Source of the DNA: Onthophagus taurus
Lineage: Eukaryota > Arthropoda > Insecta > Coleoptera > Scarabaeidae
Reading direction: 5' to 3'
Length of the DNA: 64,000 bases
Assembly (NCBI RefSeq): GCF_036711975.1
Contig: NW_027248939.1
Coordinates: 248,001 to 312,000 of the forward strand
Below are positions 35,391 to 46,566 of the stretch, in pieces (positions within the stretch are counted from its first letter, which is position 1; the number at the start of each line of letters is the position of its first letter). The position numbers and the translations under genes are program-made. The notes below the pieces were generated by a model. The model had not been told where the DNA came from and ran no database searches. It saw nothing but the letters and a program-made list of their open reading frames with translations.

Positions 35391-35400
35391 GGAGATGCCT

Positions 35401-35758
35401 TGGAACGTTTCAAATTGTGTTATTGTTTGAAATATTAAATTATATATTTATAACAACAATTTGAATTTTATTATTCTTTAATACAACTACTCCTAAATGG
35501 TTTTAAGTTCCTAAACTACGATTTAATTTATTTATTTTTTATTTAGACTTAAAGATACGAGAGCGTAACTTAACACCAATTTTAAAAAATCATACCTTCC
35601 ATATTTTTAAAAGATGAAACGCGTTCTATATCTTAAACATAAAGTAGGTAATAAATTGATAGGTTTTATTTTGTTAATTGTCTGTAATAAAATAAAAAAG
35701 GGAAAAAGTAAATCTTTTTTTGAGAAATAATATTGTTTAGTTTAATTTATATAGTATA
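35401..35758. other. AT-rich spacer, nothing assigned
   Basis: No coding sequence or TE terminus was recognised before the mariner-like element. Confidence 0.4.
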
Positions 35759-37905
35759 CAGGGTGTTTCAGGTTTTTGTATCAGGACATTAACAGTCGAT
35801 AGATCTTTTAAAATTAACAAAAACTTCATATAAACATAGGTCGACAAACGCTTTGTTTTGAAGATACAGGGTGTTTAAGTTAAATTTTTTAATTGATTTT
35901 TATTTAATATTACACGTGTATTTCAACCGATTCTATTCAAATTTGGTATACGGAGGTTTTTTGGCATGAGAAAGACGATTATTATTCTTTACAGATTCAA
36001 ATAGCAATAACTTTTCTGACAGTATACTTTTTGGCTTTTTGAATAAAAATCCTTATTCTCTGTACTTTTTTAAGCAAAATGGGTACTCTTATCAAAATGC
36101 ACTAAAGTTGATCGTTTTCAAGATAATCCGCTTTTTATTATTCGATACAGACCAATTTTTTAGGGATAGTTAAAGATAATTAAAATAATGTGTGCCATGG
36201 AAACAAAGTAGGTAAATTAACTAATGTTTTAGTTTATTAATGTTTTTTAGTGTAAATAACAAAAGAAAAAAATAAGGAAATTGTTGAAAATGTAAAAAAT
36301 TTTGCTAATATAATTCTGACTGACGAATTACTGATTGAGTAATGGTGTTTAAGAACGGCCTTATGTCATTACAAGCATTCCTAATCCTATACAAGTGTGT
36401 CTCATACAAGTTTTTTTCAAATATCTCCACACAAAAAAGTCTGAACTATTAAGATTTGCAGATCGTGGGACCATGCGACCATCTTGCAGGAAAATAGTTG
36501 GGCTGCGCAACCATCAAGTTGAAACCAGGCCTTTCTTCTTAAAGCTAAATCAATATCATCCCACATATTAGCATGTTCAGCTACCAAAAATTGCAAGAAC
36601 GCCGCAGCGGTTGGTTGTTGCAGACTTTGACACTAAATTCATGTTGGAAGTTTCGTGGTCAAATTGCATAGGGGTTTTCATGCACCCAAACATGTAAATT
36701 ATGAAAGTTTACAATCCTACGTCTTGTGAAACACGATTCATCGTTCCACATTACATTATTTAAAAAATCTCGATTGTTGGCTGATGCTTTAACAATCCAC
36801 CGACAAAACGTTACACGTCGTTCTTCATCACCTGGTTGCAATCTTTGCAAGGGTTGTAAATGATAAGCATGTCTATGACATCTTTTAAAAGGCGATAAAC
36901 ACGCGCCCTAGAAATTTGTAAGGCATTCGAAACTTTTCTAATACTCGTAGTGGGGTCTCCGTCGAACTCACGCAAAATTCTTCTTCTAAAGTTTCTTTGC
37001 AGCCTAACATTGTCATTATTACGATCTACCCGTCGTTATTTAACCCTTGTTGTTCATCTATTTGTCTATGTACTTTCACAAATACAGAAGTATGCGGACG
37101 GATGTCTTCTATATGGATATCTTCTCCTATACTCTAGGGCTACTTCTGCTGAATTTCCGTTTGCAAACCGATAAACAAAATGAAGCTAACTCTTGGTTAG
37201 AAAAAATACACGGCATTTTATAAAGTTTTAAATGAACAAAAAACAAGTTAACACGATTAGGAAAAAGAGTAATAAATTTAGCACGTTAATAAATAAGAAA
37301 ATTGAATTTAACACGTTAACGAATAAGAAAAATTAATTTAACACTGATCAACAACTACTGGTGATTTGATACTTGATACAATAAACTAAAACATTAGTGA
37401 ACTTACCTACTTTGTTTCAATGGTAAACATTATTACACCTATCTTTAACAATCCTCTAAAAAAATTGGTCTATATCGAATAATAAAAAGTGGATTATCTT
37501 GAAAACGATCAACTTTAGCGCATTTTGATAAGAGTACCGTTTTTGCTTAAAAAAGTACCGAGAATAAGAATTTTTATTCAAAAAGCCAAAAAGTATACTG
37601 TCAGAAAAGTTATTGTTATTTTAATCCGTAAAGAATACGTTACAGAGTGCCCTCTACCGGCTATAGTAAAACGGACTCCATAGTCGACTTCCTTATTCCA
37701 AAAAACCTCCCTATACCAAATTTGAATAGAATCGGTTAAAATACACGTGTAATATTAAATAAAAATCAATTTAAAAATTTAATTTGAACACCCTGTATCT
37801 CCAAAACAAAGCGTTTGTCGACCTATGTTTATAGGAAGTTTTTGTGTTAATTTTAAAAGATCTATCGACTGTTAAAGTCCTGCTACAAAAATCTGAAACA
37901 CCCTA
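35759..37905 (-). mobile_element. Mariner-like element with ~470-bp inverted terminal repeats
   Basis: The left end CAGGGTGTTTCAGG and right end (inverted) TAGGGTGTTTCAG are each bordered by TA. Inverted similarity runs about 470 bp inward; the right arm has a ~60-bp extra block near 37640-37690. Transposase remnants on the minus strand: a helix-turn-helix (TTSIRKVSNALQISRARVY) near 36940-36880; QRLQPGDEERRVTFCRW and NNVMWNDESCFTRRR (first catalytic Asp) at 36850-36659; and a decayed WFQLDGCAAQ near 36510, where the second Asp survives but its motif is altered. The third acidic residue was not found. Non-functional. Confidence 0.8.
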
Positions 37906-37931
37906 TATACGTTCGAAACTATTGTTTCATC

Positions 37932-38410
37932 TTCAGTACAGGGTATCCCAATTTCGATGTCCGCATAGGCTATCTCCGAAACTAAAAGAGATAAAAAAAA
38001 GTAGCTTACATGTCATGATCTCGTTTTTCGAGAAAATGCTAATGCCGAAAACTCTGCACAGCTATCGTCTTTTGTTTTCGCCCTATCGGCAAAAACTGAA
38101 AATTTTGCAAAAACGACAATCGCGAATATCTCACTTATTATCAAAGATGGAGTATTATAAATAAAACATTATATGGGCAACTTTTTACGAAGAATTCAAT
38201 GGCGTAGGTAGAATTTTTTCCCATCTTTTATTTTCTGAATTTTATTTTTAAGAAGAATAGCTTCCATATAAATTTATACTTAATATTTATAAACCTTAAC
38301 ATTCCATCAAATTGTAAAATAATTTATGTACAGGGTGTCCCAATTTCGATGTCCACATAGGCCATCTCCGAAACTAAAAGAGATAGAAAAAAAGTTGCTT
38401 ACATGTCATT
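37932..38410 (+). repeat. Two direct copies of the 'CAGGGTGTCCCAATTTCG' repeat
   Basis: Copies begin at about 37935 and 38332: TACAGGGT(A/G)TCCCAATTTCG, then TAGGC(T/C)ATCTCCGAAACTA and CTTACATGTCAT. They are about 395 bp apart and share at least 90 bp. A third, more diverged relative is at 11091. They are probably single ends of mariner-like elements. Confidence 0.75.
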
Positions 38411-40336
38411 ATTTTCGTCTGCTTTAAAACAAATGAGCTAGAGGACGTTATCTGCAGTGATTACATATTTTTGTGATTTTTGAAGAAAAGTTAAATGGAA
38501 CGATACTATTTACTTCACAGACCCTTAGTCACTTTAAAATTTGCAAAATTTTAGTGAAAACCGCATCTTGATATCGCCACCCGTTCTCGAGTTATAGAAG
38601 AAAATGTTAAAAACTCGAGTGCGATCAATCGGATCCAGTTACCTCATCGAGAAAAACAAATCACATAACCATGGTAACTGTAAACATGTCATTTACTAAC
38701 GCAGAAGCGTATGATAGAGCGTATGATGATTTATTTTCAATGTTTCGAATACGATGCAACTGCATGGCAAAAATGTGCAATGCAATTACGACAAAGATAG
38801 ACATTTTTCTCTAGAAGTGTTTTTAAGATTGACTTAGCGATTACGGAAAACTGGCAACGTGTAGCCCATTCAGACATCTCAATGAATTCGTAAATCATAT
38901 TGATGCGCAATGTGATCCTACATAATCTGGGAACTCCGAAAACAATTGCCCACAAGAGTTCTCAAGAGAATAATATCTCCACCACGTTGTTTTACATCAG
39001 GCCTTAACAGATACCGATTATGATAACAGACTGAACTATTACCATTGACTTTTAAATATGATTTGGGCAAATCCAAACCTTTTATCACAAATGCTATGCA
39101 TGCATGAAGCATCTGTCCACAAGCTGATGTAAACTTGCACAATATGCATTCTTGGTCACCCCTTTATCTATTGGGTAGACTAAACGACCTGACTTTTCAA
39201 GAAAAACCAATAACCAGGGAAAATATGACAAAACAATAAATACCAGTAAAAACGTGGGTGTGCTCGTGAATTATGTCCAACAGTGTAAAGTTCTAATGGA
39301 CGGTCGTCGTGGATGACCCTGTATATCCTGTTGTAAATTCATTCCCTTTTAATCATTATTATTATTCATTATTATTTTTTAATTAAAATTATAACATTGG
39401 TTTAACTTGGCAACTGTCGGTTGAGCGTGCTGATGCAGTGAAATGCAACACTTGGTTTTCATGCATTGGACGTAACGTCGACGATTTGTCGATGGATAGA
39501 ATCTAAGTAGTTGTTGTAAGGTAAACATTAAACATCGTAATAAAAAAGTTAGTTGTGTCGTCACTGCGATTTCATCTCTACATTTTTTTCTCAAGAGAAC
39601 CAAGAACCCTTTGGTTCATAACAATCTAGTGATCGCCGAAGATTTTAACCACTACGTTGACCCCACTTTACCTATAACGGTTTTTATTATAACCTCAATC
39701 ATGCTTTACCATTAATGGTCTCCATTATAAGGCCTTTATCGCAAGCAACCTCAGTTTATATGTGTATTGATCGTCGAAGACTTTAACCAAGGTCGCTTGC
39801 GGCCGAGGTGCTACCTCAATCGCTCTTTTCTTTATAATGGTCGGCCGGTCGTGTCTTCGTTAAAATCTTTTGCGACCAGTAAAAGTATAAGTAAATAAAA
39901 TATATGTGTAACTTTATAAACCCAAAAGTTCGATTCGAACAGTATTTTTTATCTCCGCATTTATTTTACTTAAAAAATACGTTATTAAATACACCCTCGC
40001 AAAGTGTGGCTATATTACGAGCTAAGTATACGCAAAGCATATCATTATCTAGAAGCGGATTATGAGGGATACTTAAAGTATATAAGGAGTATCTGATGAT
40101 CTGTCTTTAGTTTTGATTTATAAGTTACGTGAAATCATTTCATGGATAGTTAGAAAGTGAAGCACCATGTAAAGTGTTATATGAACACTGAGAATCTTTT
40201 CTAAATCGAATATCCAAACCTATCTAGACAATGACAGGGAGAAAACTCAACAGCAAGGTTATTAATGATACAAAGAAGTATTATTATTCTTTTTTAGTCC
40301 TCTGCTAGTAGTATTTATTCATGTACCAGCAATATA
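38411..40336. other. Intergenic, poorly characterised
   Basis: No gene was recognised. A terminus-like CCCTGTATA occurs near 39316 (inverted: TACAGGGTCATCC), so a decayed mariner-like element may end there. Near 39630-39880 a short direct repeat (GATCG(C/T)CGAAGA(T/C)TTTAACCA) occurs twice with a related inverted copy, in a GC-richer segment of unknown origin. Confidence 0.4.
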
Positions 40337-41344
40337 CAGGGTGTCCCGCAACGATTGTACAATACTGCATCAGCGTATTCTCTGATCGAAAACAGACAAG
40401 AAAAGTCTAATAAACATAGGTCCGAAAATGGACCAATTTCGAGATATTCAAAGTTTTAGTTTTATAAGCTGACCTATTGTAAACATCATTAATTCTAACG
40501 ATTTAGATGCCATGATTACCATGGTTACGATCGTTAAGATAAAGTTTAATAAATAATAAGATAATATTAAGTTAATTAATACAGTTCATTAATAATTTAA
40601 CAAAACAAGTAACAAAGATTGTCGAAGAAAATCGTTCAACCAGTATAAAAACAACGAATATTTAACAAATTGGAAAAGATTCATGTCATAATAAATGTTC
40701 AATATGCGCACCATTTACTTCTAAACACAAACGGATACGTTTTCTAAATGAACTTCTAATGCGTTCAAAGATACCAGGAATTTGTTTTACTGTGTCAAAT
40801 GCGTTACTAATTTTATTCTTCAAATCCTGCACATTTTGAACGTCTTCAGAATAAACAATTTGTTTTAAATGTCCCCAAAACCAAAAATCTAACGGATTTA
40901 AATCTGGTGAACGAGGTGGCCACGGGACAGGACCTCCTCTATTGCCAAATCTGTTATTTAAGTATGCTCGTGTAGCGCGTGCATAATGTGCTGGTGCTCC
41001 ATCGTGCATAAAGTAGCAATCTTCTAGAATTTGTTGAGGTAATTCATCAAATGCCTCTGTAAGGTCATTTTGTAAAAAATGTATGTAGGCATCGGCTGTC
41101 AATCTCTTTGGAAGAAAAAATGGACCTAATAACTGATCACCTATAACTCCAGCCCATACATTAACACTGAATCGCCACTGATGATGAGTTTCTAGTATTG
41201 CATGGGGATTTTCATCTCTCCAAACGTGCGCATTATGAATATTAAAAATTCCGCTTTGAGTAAATGTTGCTTCATCCGTAAATACAATGTTTATGGGAAA
41301 GTCGACGTTTACTACCTCTTCCTGTATGGCCCACCTACAAAAAA
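40337..41344 (-). pseudogene. Mariner-like transposase, C-terminal two thirds
   Basis: DDE motifs: IVFTDEATF (first Asp), CYFMHDGAPAHYARA (second Asp), PPRSPDLNPLDFWFWGHLK (third Asp), with 37 residues between the second and third, so a DD37D-like spacing. The frame stops at 40686. The element end CAGGGTGTCCCGC at 40337 is preceded by TA. The N-terminal DNA-binding half and the other TIR are missing because sequence fuses to a LINE RT at about 41344. The fused frame is open from 41546 to 40686. Confidence 0.85.
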
Positions 41345-42145
41345 TCCCAAAAGTTCTTTCTCCCCATCCCCAAACTTGTCCCATCACTCTGTTCGCTCTT
41401 TTTGCCATCGCCTTCACGTGCGCCCCGACCTTATTACTTTCCGGGAAACCATATCCCAGGTACGTGTACTCTTTCACTTGCTCTATCTCTCTTCCCTGAA
41501 ACCACCATTCCTCCTTGTTTCTTCTTCCCCCTTTGCAGAACTTCATTATCTTTGTTTTCTCGACGTTTACCTATAACCCTTTCGTTTTAAAATACCTTTC
41601 CAGGGACCTCATCATCTCCTTCATTTCCACCGCCTCTGTAGCCACGACAACCAAATCGTCCGCATACGCCAAGGCGTACACCTTTCTTCCTCCTATCACC
41701 ATCCCACCCATTTGCCCCTTCGCAAGTCTCTTTTCCAAGTCCGCCGTATATATTGCGAATAGTGTGGGACTAAGCGAGCACCCCTGTCTCAATCCCTTTA
41801 TCGTCCAGAATACCTCACTTTAACTCTTCCCCCACTTTAACCTTGGCCATCGTCTCCCTGTACATCTCCTTCACCTTCCCTATCAGTTGTTCTGTTATAC
41901 CACTCTTCCTCATTTCCTCCCACAACTTCTCTCTATCCCACGTTATCGAATGCAGCCTTCAGGTCAATAAACAATCCATACAGCTTTCCCCCCTTCTTGT
42001 TCAACTCCCTATCTACCAGGTGTTTAAGAATGTATATATTGTCAATTGCCCCTCTTCCCTTCCTGAATCCTGCCTGCCCATCCGGCAACAATTCTCCCCT
42101 CTCAATTTCCTCTTCCAACCTCCCTAGTAGTATCTTTGCATACAT
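41345..42145 (-). pseudogene. LINE reverse transcriptase fragment
   Basis: Minus strand: LLPDGQAGFRKGRGAIDNIY and LFIDLKAAFDNVG (motif with catalytic Asp) at 42145-41933; MRQGCSLSPTLFAIYTADLE and ALAYADDLVVVATE (catalytic YADD) at 41792-41571; then KEYTYLGYGFPESNKVG and RVMGQVWGWGERTFG. Frameshifts lie near 41930, 41820 and 41570. Truncated at both ends. The 3' side joins the mariner transposase at 41344. Confidence 0.82.
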
Positions 42146-42439
42146 TTATAACGAAATGTATGCCTAACTTATACTAAATAAATCCTAAACAAAAATTAAC
42201 TAATCGCGGAATCTCACCGGTTTTTGTATTTTCTGATTTGAATGTCTCAAAACAACCGGAGTTTCTCTTCTATCTTGTTCTACAGTCTGATCTACATATC
42301 CTGGTGAATTCCAATCAACAATTTGATTCAAATGTCGTCTCCACTCCATTTGTATTTCCGGAATCCACACTATATACGAACGTGGTCCTAAAATTTTTAA
42401 ATTTTTCCCGGAATCCAACTCTTTTTTGAAAACCTATAG

Positions 42440-42740
42440 TCTCTAGTTAACGTTATAAATTGTCAATAAACGTTGTCATCAATGTTTTTAATTTGTTTAT
42501 TTTATAATTTTGGTTTAATTAAATCTATATAATATAAATACAATAAAAAGCAATACTTTTTCTGGGCTTTCACAATTTATTGTCTAACCGGTTTCGGCTT
42601 ACGCCATCATCAGAGATATTAGAAATATAGATTTTAACAACTTATTTTCCATTTAGTTGTTCATATAAACGGCTTCACAAAGGTATACAAGTTAAAATTA
42701 TAAATATAAACACATTAAAACTTACGTTAAAAGTTAAAAT
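42440..42740 (-). mobile_element. Penelope 3'-end fragment inside Gypsy B
   Basis: The stretch interrupts Gypsy B between integrase and the pol tail and has no coding sequence. Its identity rests on the hammerhead core at 42581-42613 and the ACCGGTT motif it shares with the Penelope element at 12722-16119. Exact boundaries and target duplication were not found. Confidence 0.5.
42581..42613 (-). ncRNA. Hammerhead ribozyme core
   Basis: Minus strand: CTGATGA (42613-42607), stem II GGC-GTAA-GCC, then GAAACCGGTTAGAC. It matches the hammerhead consensus CUGANGA - helix II - GAAA fully, with a 3-bp helix II capped by a GTAA tetraloop. Minimal hammerheads of exactly this style are known from Penelope-like elements. 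Whether it still cleaves depends on helices I and III, which are short here. Confidence 0.65.
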
Positions 42741-44800
42741 TTACAAGTCAAAATATAAAACAATACTATAAAACTTGGATTGACCGGCATTAATTAAATC
42801 TAGTCTAGTTTTTAATTTTCTTCCCACTAACAAGTCTGCTGGTGTCATTGAAGTAGTGCAATGTGGTGTATTTCTATATACTAATAAAAATTTATTTAAT
42901 ATCAAATTTAATTGTTCATCAGTTCTCCTCGTTCCACTTCTTTTAGCACGTTTAATAGTTTTTACGGCATTTTCGGCTAATCCGTTCGTTGCTGCACGGT
43001 ATGGTGGTGAGGTTTTATTTTCTAAAATTTGTTGCGTTATCTGATACGACACAATCTGGAAATCCAAATCTAACAAAAATACATCTTAAAATTTTAATTT
43101 TTGTTTCTGAAGTAATGGAATTTCTTACAAATCTTCTATCCATTTTGTATGTGAGTACAAAAATATACTTTTAACCAAAAATTGGTCCCAGATAATCGAT
43201 ATGTAGTCTCGACCAGGGTTTATTTGTCTGCTCCCATGGTATCAATTTAGCCAATGGTGGATTATCTCGACAACTAACACATTTAATACAGCTTTTCACT
43301 GAATTTTCAATGTCTTTGTTTATATTTGGCCACCAAAAATACGATCGAACTAAATTTTTCACTTTTGTCATTCCTAAATGTGCTTCTGTTAATATGTTTT
43401 GTTTTAAATTTTTAAGTATAATAATTCTTTGTCCCCACAATAAAATATCGTATTGTATTGTCTATTCCTGTCTATTACAATAAAAAGGTTTTAAATTCTC
43501 ATCTTTGATTGCATAGTCTGGCCATGGTTTCCCATGCACAAATTCTTTAACTTGTTTTAGTATCTCGTCTTTATTTGTGTTTTCTTTTATTTTATTTGCG
43601 TCTATCAGTAAGTTTTCATTTTCATAATAATCATAAATCATTTAAATTAAGTAATGATTTTCTGGTACAGCTTCTTATAGTTCTTTTTTAATAGGAAGTC
43701 TTGAAAATACATCTGCCACATTCTTACTGCTTTTTACGTATTTTATATCATAGTTATAACTAGCTAATATCAATGCCCATCTTTGCAATCGATTTGCTGC
43801 ATATTGAGGTATTCCTTTATTCGATCCGAATATTGTCAGTGCTTTATGATCGGTGCACAAGGTAAATTTTCGACCATATAAATATTGTTGAAAATGTAAC
43901 ACACCAAAAATTATTACTAAGCTTTCCTTTTGGACTTGACTATACTTTATCAATTTTATGGCCCAAGTACTCAATAGAACTTTTAAAAAATTCATACTCG
44001 TCTTTACTTACTGTCAGTCCACAATCTTTTATCTGTTTCAATACTGCCCTTACGCGTTCAACATGTTGTTCTCTCGAAGTTCCCGTTATTAAAATATCGT
44101 CCAAAAAACAAACTACTCCCTCTATTCCTTACAAAACGGTTTCTATTATTCTTTGAAATATTACTGGACATGATGCAATACCGAACGGAAGTGTTGTGTA
44201 TTTAAACAACCCCTTATGCGTTGATATAGTGGTTACTGAGACTTTTCATCGATTCTTATTCTTAAATCCAATCTAGAAAATTCTATCCCACCTTGCACTA
44301 TTTTGGAACAAGTATTCGATTCTCGGTAATGGATATTGATCTATAATGATCTCTTCATTTACAGTGATTGATTTTTTAAAATTTTTAATTTAACCAATCT
44401 ATTTATTTCTTCTTCTACATTATCTCTTAATACAAATGCGACTGGCCTGGGCTTAAAAAATTTAGGTTTTGCCCCACTTTTTAAATCTAAGCAAACTGTT
44501 CCCTTTGTAAATAACCCAGGTTCATCTTTAAAAACTGATTTAACGTTTGTTTCTAGTTGTTTAAATATTTCATCATTCGAGTCATTTATGTTATTTATAA
44601 CTAGATTAAAATAATAGAAGAAGTCACGTCCTAACAACTTGGTTTTACTTCTGCTTCGATTATATAAAACTTTATCATTTTATTTTTGTCTTTATACCTT
44701 ACGTTGACATTAATATAACCTAACGTTTTTATTTCTTTACCTGTATAACCATATAGATTTGTATTATCTTTGACAATATTATAATTTTTGAAATTTTTTC

Positions 44801-46190
44801 AAATTTTGTTCATGCGCAAATTAATTTTTTTTTATGTACAACGAGAGTATTTTTACAAGTCTTCAGAGACGATTCTCGCTCTCTTTAAAACCAGATTTGA
44901 TACGTGCCACACCTGTGAAATTTGGAAATGTTTGGTGATAGCCATTTTGGTAATCTAAAATTATTTGGGTTGAAATTTCCATTTTCCTTATTTGGAGGAT
45001 TTATCACTTGTGTGCGAAATAGTTTGGGAAGTGATTATTTTTATTCCTGTTTACGGTTTTTCCGGATTTTCTTCGTATCATATTAAAAACAAAATTTTTA
45101 TCCTGGTTAAGGCCTCGAAAATCTGAGGTAAGACTTTTCTTTTAATCCTTAATTTACAACTCTTCAACAATCTTTGCATTATTTAACAAAATACCTTTTT
45201 TTTTTCTTTTTTTTTCTCCCTTCTTTTACATTTCTATTTATTTTCCTAATTCTCTTTATTTTCGCTTTAGATCTTTTGTATTGGAGAGCTTTTTTTTTTG
45301 GTTTATTTACATTTCCTGTTGGGAGACACCATATTATTAAATTTTATATTGGGAGTCAATTTTTGGAATCCAATTCACCATCTCTTTCATCAATATCCTT
45401 TTCTAAGTTCTGGAAGGCGTTGCTGAAGAAGAAAGTTACTGGATTAGGTTCATCACAGTCAAGGTCAGATAAAAACCTAAAATAAAGTAAAGAATCATAA
45501 CTTAAAATTATTGTATATAATTTAGTTGCTTGTTTTTTTTGTACTTACCGCTTTTTTTTGATCTATTGAATTAATTAGTTTTTTTTGTTTTACGAAAAGT
45601 TTTTTTTTGGGTTCTAAATATTATTTTTTTTTTGTGAGATAATTTTCATTGGCGAATTTATTTTTGATTTCGGTTTTATTTTTTTTATTACGGCTTTATT
45701 TTGAGCTCAAATATACGGAGTCGTGCGGGTTCAATTTAGGGATTTTCTTTTTTTTTGTATTATTTTCTTTGTTCAATTGCTAATGACATTTTTTGAATTT
45801 TGTTTTCGGAACTTTCGACAAGTAGTTTATTTCGTTTTGATTTTTTGCGAAATTCTTAATTTCATTTTTTTTTGTTGATTTTCGTTCTTTGGGTATTATC
45901 CCAAATAAATATTATTGCAACTCAAATCGACTTCGACTTATTTTTTTTTGTTGTTGTATTTGTTGTTTTTGTCATTTGTTTACTACACTCACTTTCCCAA
46001 CTTCATGTCGCGGTTCGTGGGCAATACGGGAGCAACTGTGTGGCGCCTTAAAGAAATTCTACCCAACCCAATCTCCAATTGAGCTAGGCGAGGACCCGTG
46101 TTGTGTTTGGTGTTGTAAATGTGTTGGTTATTATATGTATTTTTTGCTGTCGTAATTAAGGTGTCACAAATTTTGACGGCATTACTGAAA
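44801..46190. other. T-rich region, nothing assigned
   Basis: Long T runs (for example near 45190-45215 and 45530-45630) create spurious reading frames. A GC-richer segment at 45995-46120 has a minus-strand frame containing RISLRRHTVAPVLP with no family I can name. The 5' LTR of Gypsy B or 3' LTR of Gypsy C would be expected here but is not evident. Confidence 0.4.
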
Positions 46191-46566
46191 CGCATTACTG
46201 AAAATCTCTGTTTGAGATTCACCTCCTGACTGAATTTGGGGCTCTTGTAGTGGAATTTCAGCCTCCTTGTAACCAGGAATATGTTGTTCTTCTACGGCTG
46301 GCTGAGGGTCTAAAACACTTTTTGGATTAGAATTTGTTTTAGGTATTACCTCAGTTTAGATAAAGGTTTCAGCAGTTTTCTGCGGTATATGTCCATTATA
46401 TTTCAGTAATTGGTCACGGTGACGGGTACATATTCGTCCGTTGAGCAGAATGTTGTAGTGAAGTTTACCGGTTCTTGCCATTACGGTACCGAAAATCCCA
46501 TTTCTTTGCAGGATTGTTATAAATTCTTACTTGTACACCTTCACCTTCTTTTAATGGGTAATCCAT

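Larger units (their letters stand above)
34650..35400 (+). ncRNA. Candidate long hairpin RNA locus from inverted GH1 fragments
   Basis: TATA box, short noncoding first exon, a consensus 79-nt intron (34734-34812, GTGAGT...TTGTTACAG), then an inverted repeat: left arm about 34899-35120, right arm about 35190-35390, ~70-base spacer. Arms are diverged but pair over ~200 bases. Both encode pieces of the same glycoside hydrolase family 1 segment in opposite orientations. Insect hairpin-RNA (hpRNA) genes that feed endo-siRNA are known to arise by inverted duplication of the gene they target, so this could be one. No ORF explains the transcript. A plain inverted pseudogene duplication is the alternative. 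Confidence 0.4.
42190..44800 (-). pseudogene. Gypsy B pol remnant
   Basis: Minus strand from 44800: protease end (YGYTGKEIKTLGYINVNVRY, then LLGRDFFYYFNL), RT (CFLDDILITGTSREQHVERV near 44110; EYLGHKID), RNase H (FTLCTDHKALTIFGSNKG, NVADVFSRLP), integrase zinc finger (AHLGMTKVKNLVRSYFWWP, CIKCVSC), core (HIDYLGPIFG, then YRAATNGLAENAVKTIKRAK) and pol tail (YIVWIPEIQMEWRRHLNQI) at 42418-42200. Stops and deletions are scattered, including one around 43080-43170. A Penelope fragment with hammerhead motif separates the tail from integrase. Confidence 0.85.

Noticed and set aside
39630..40010. Possible solo LTR
   Set aside because: A direct repeat and an AATAAA are present, but no TG...CA ends with a flanking duplication could be found.
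41202..42127. Several plus-strand frames of 60-124 codons
   Set aside because: Antisense to the LINE RT and mariner transposase coding sequence.
45174..46155. Plus-strand open frames in the T-rich region
   Set aside because: They are products of long T runs (poly-Phe) without domain signals.
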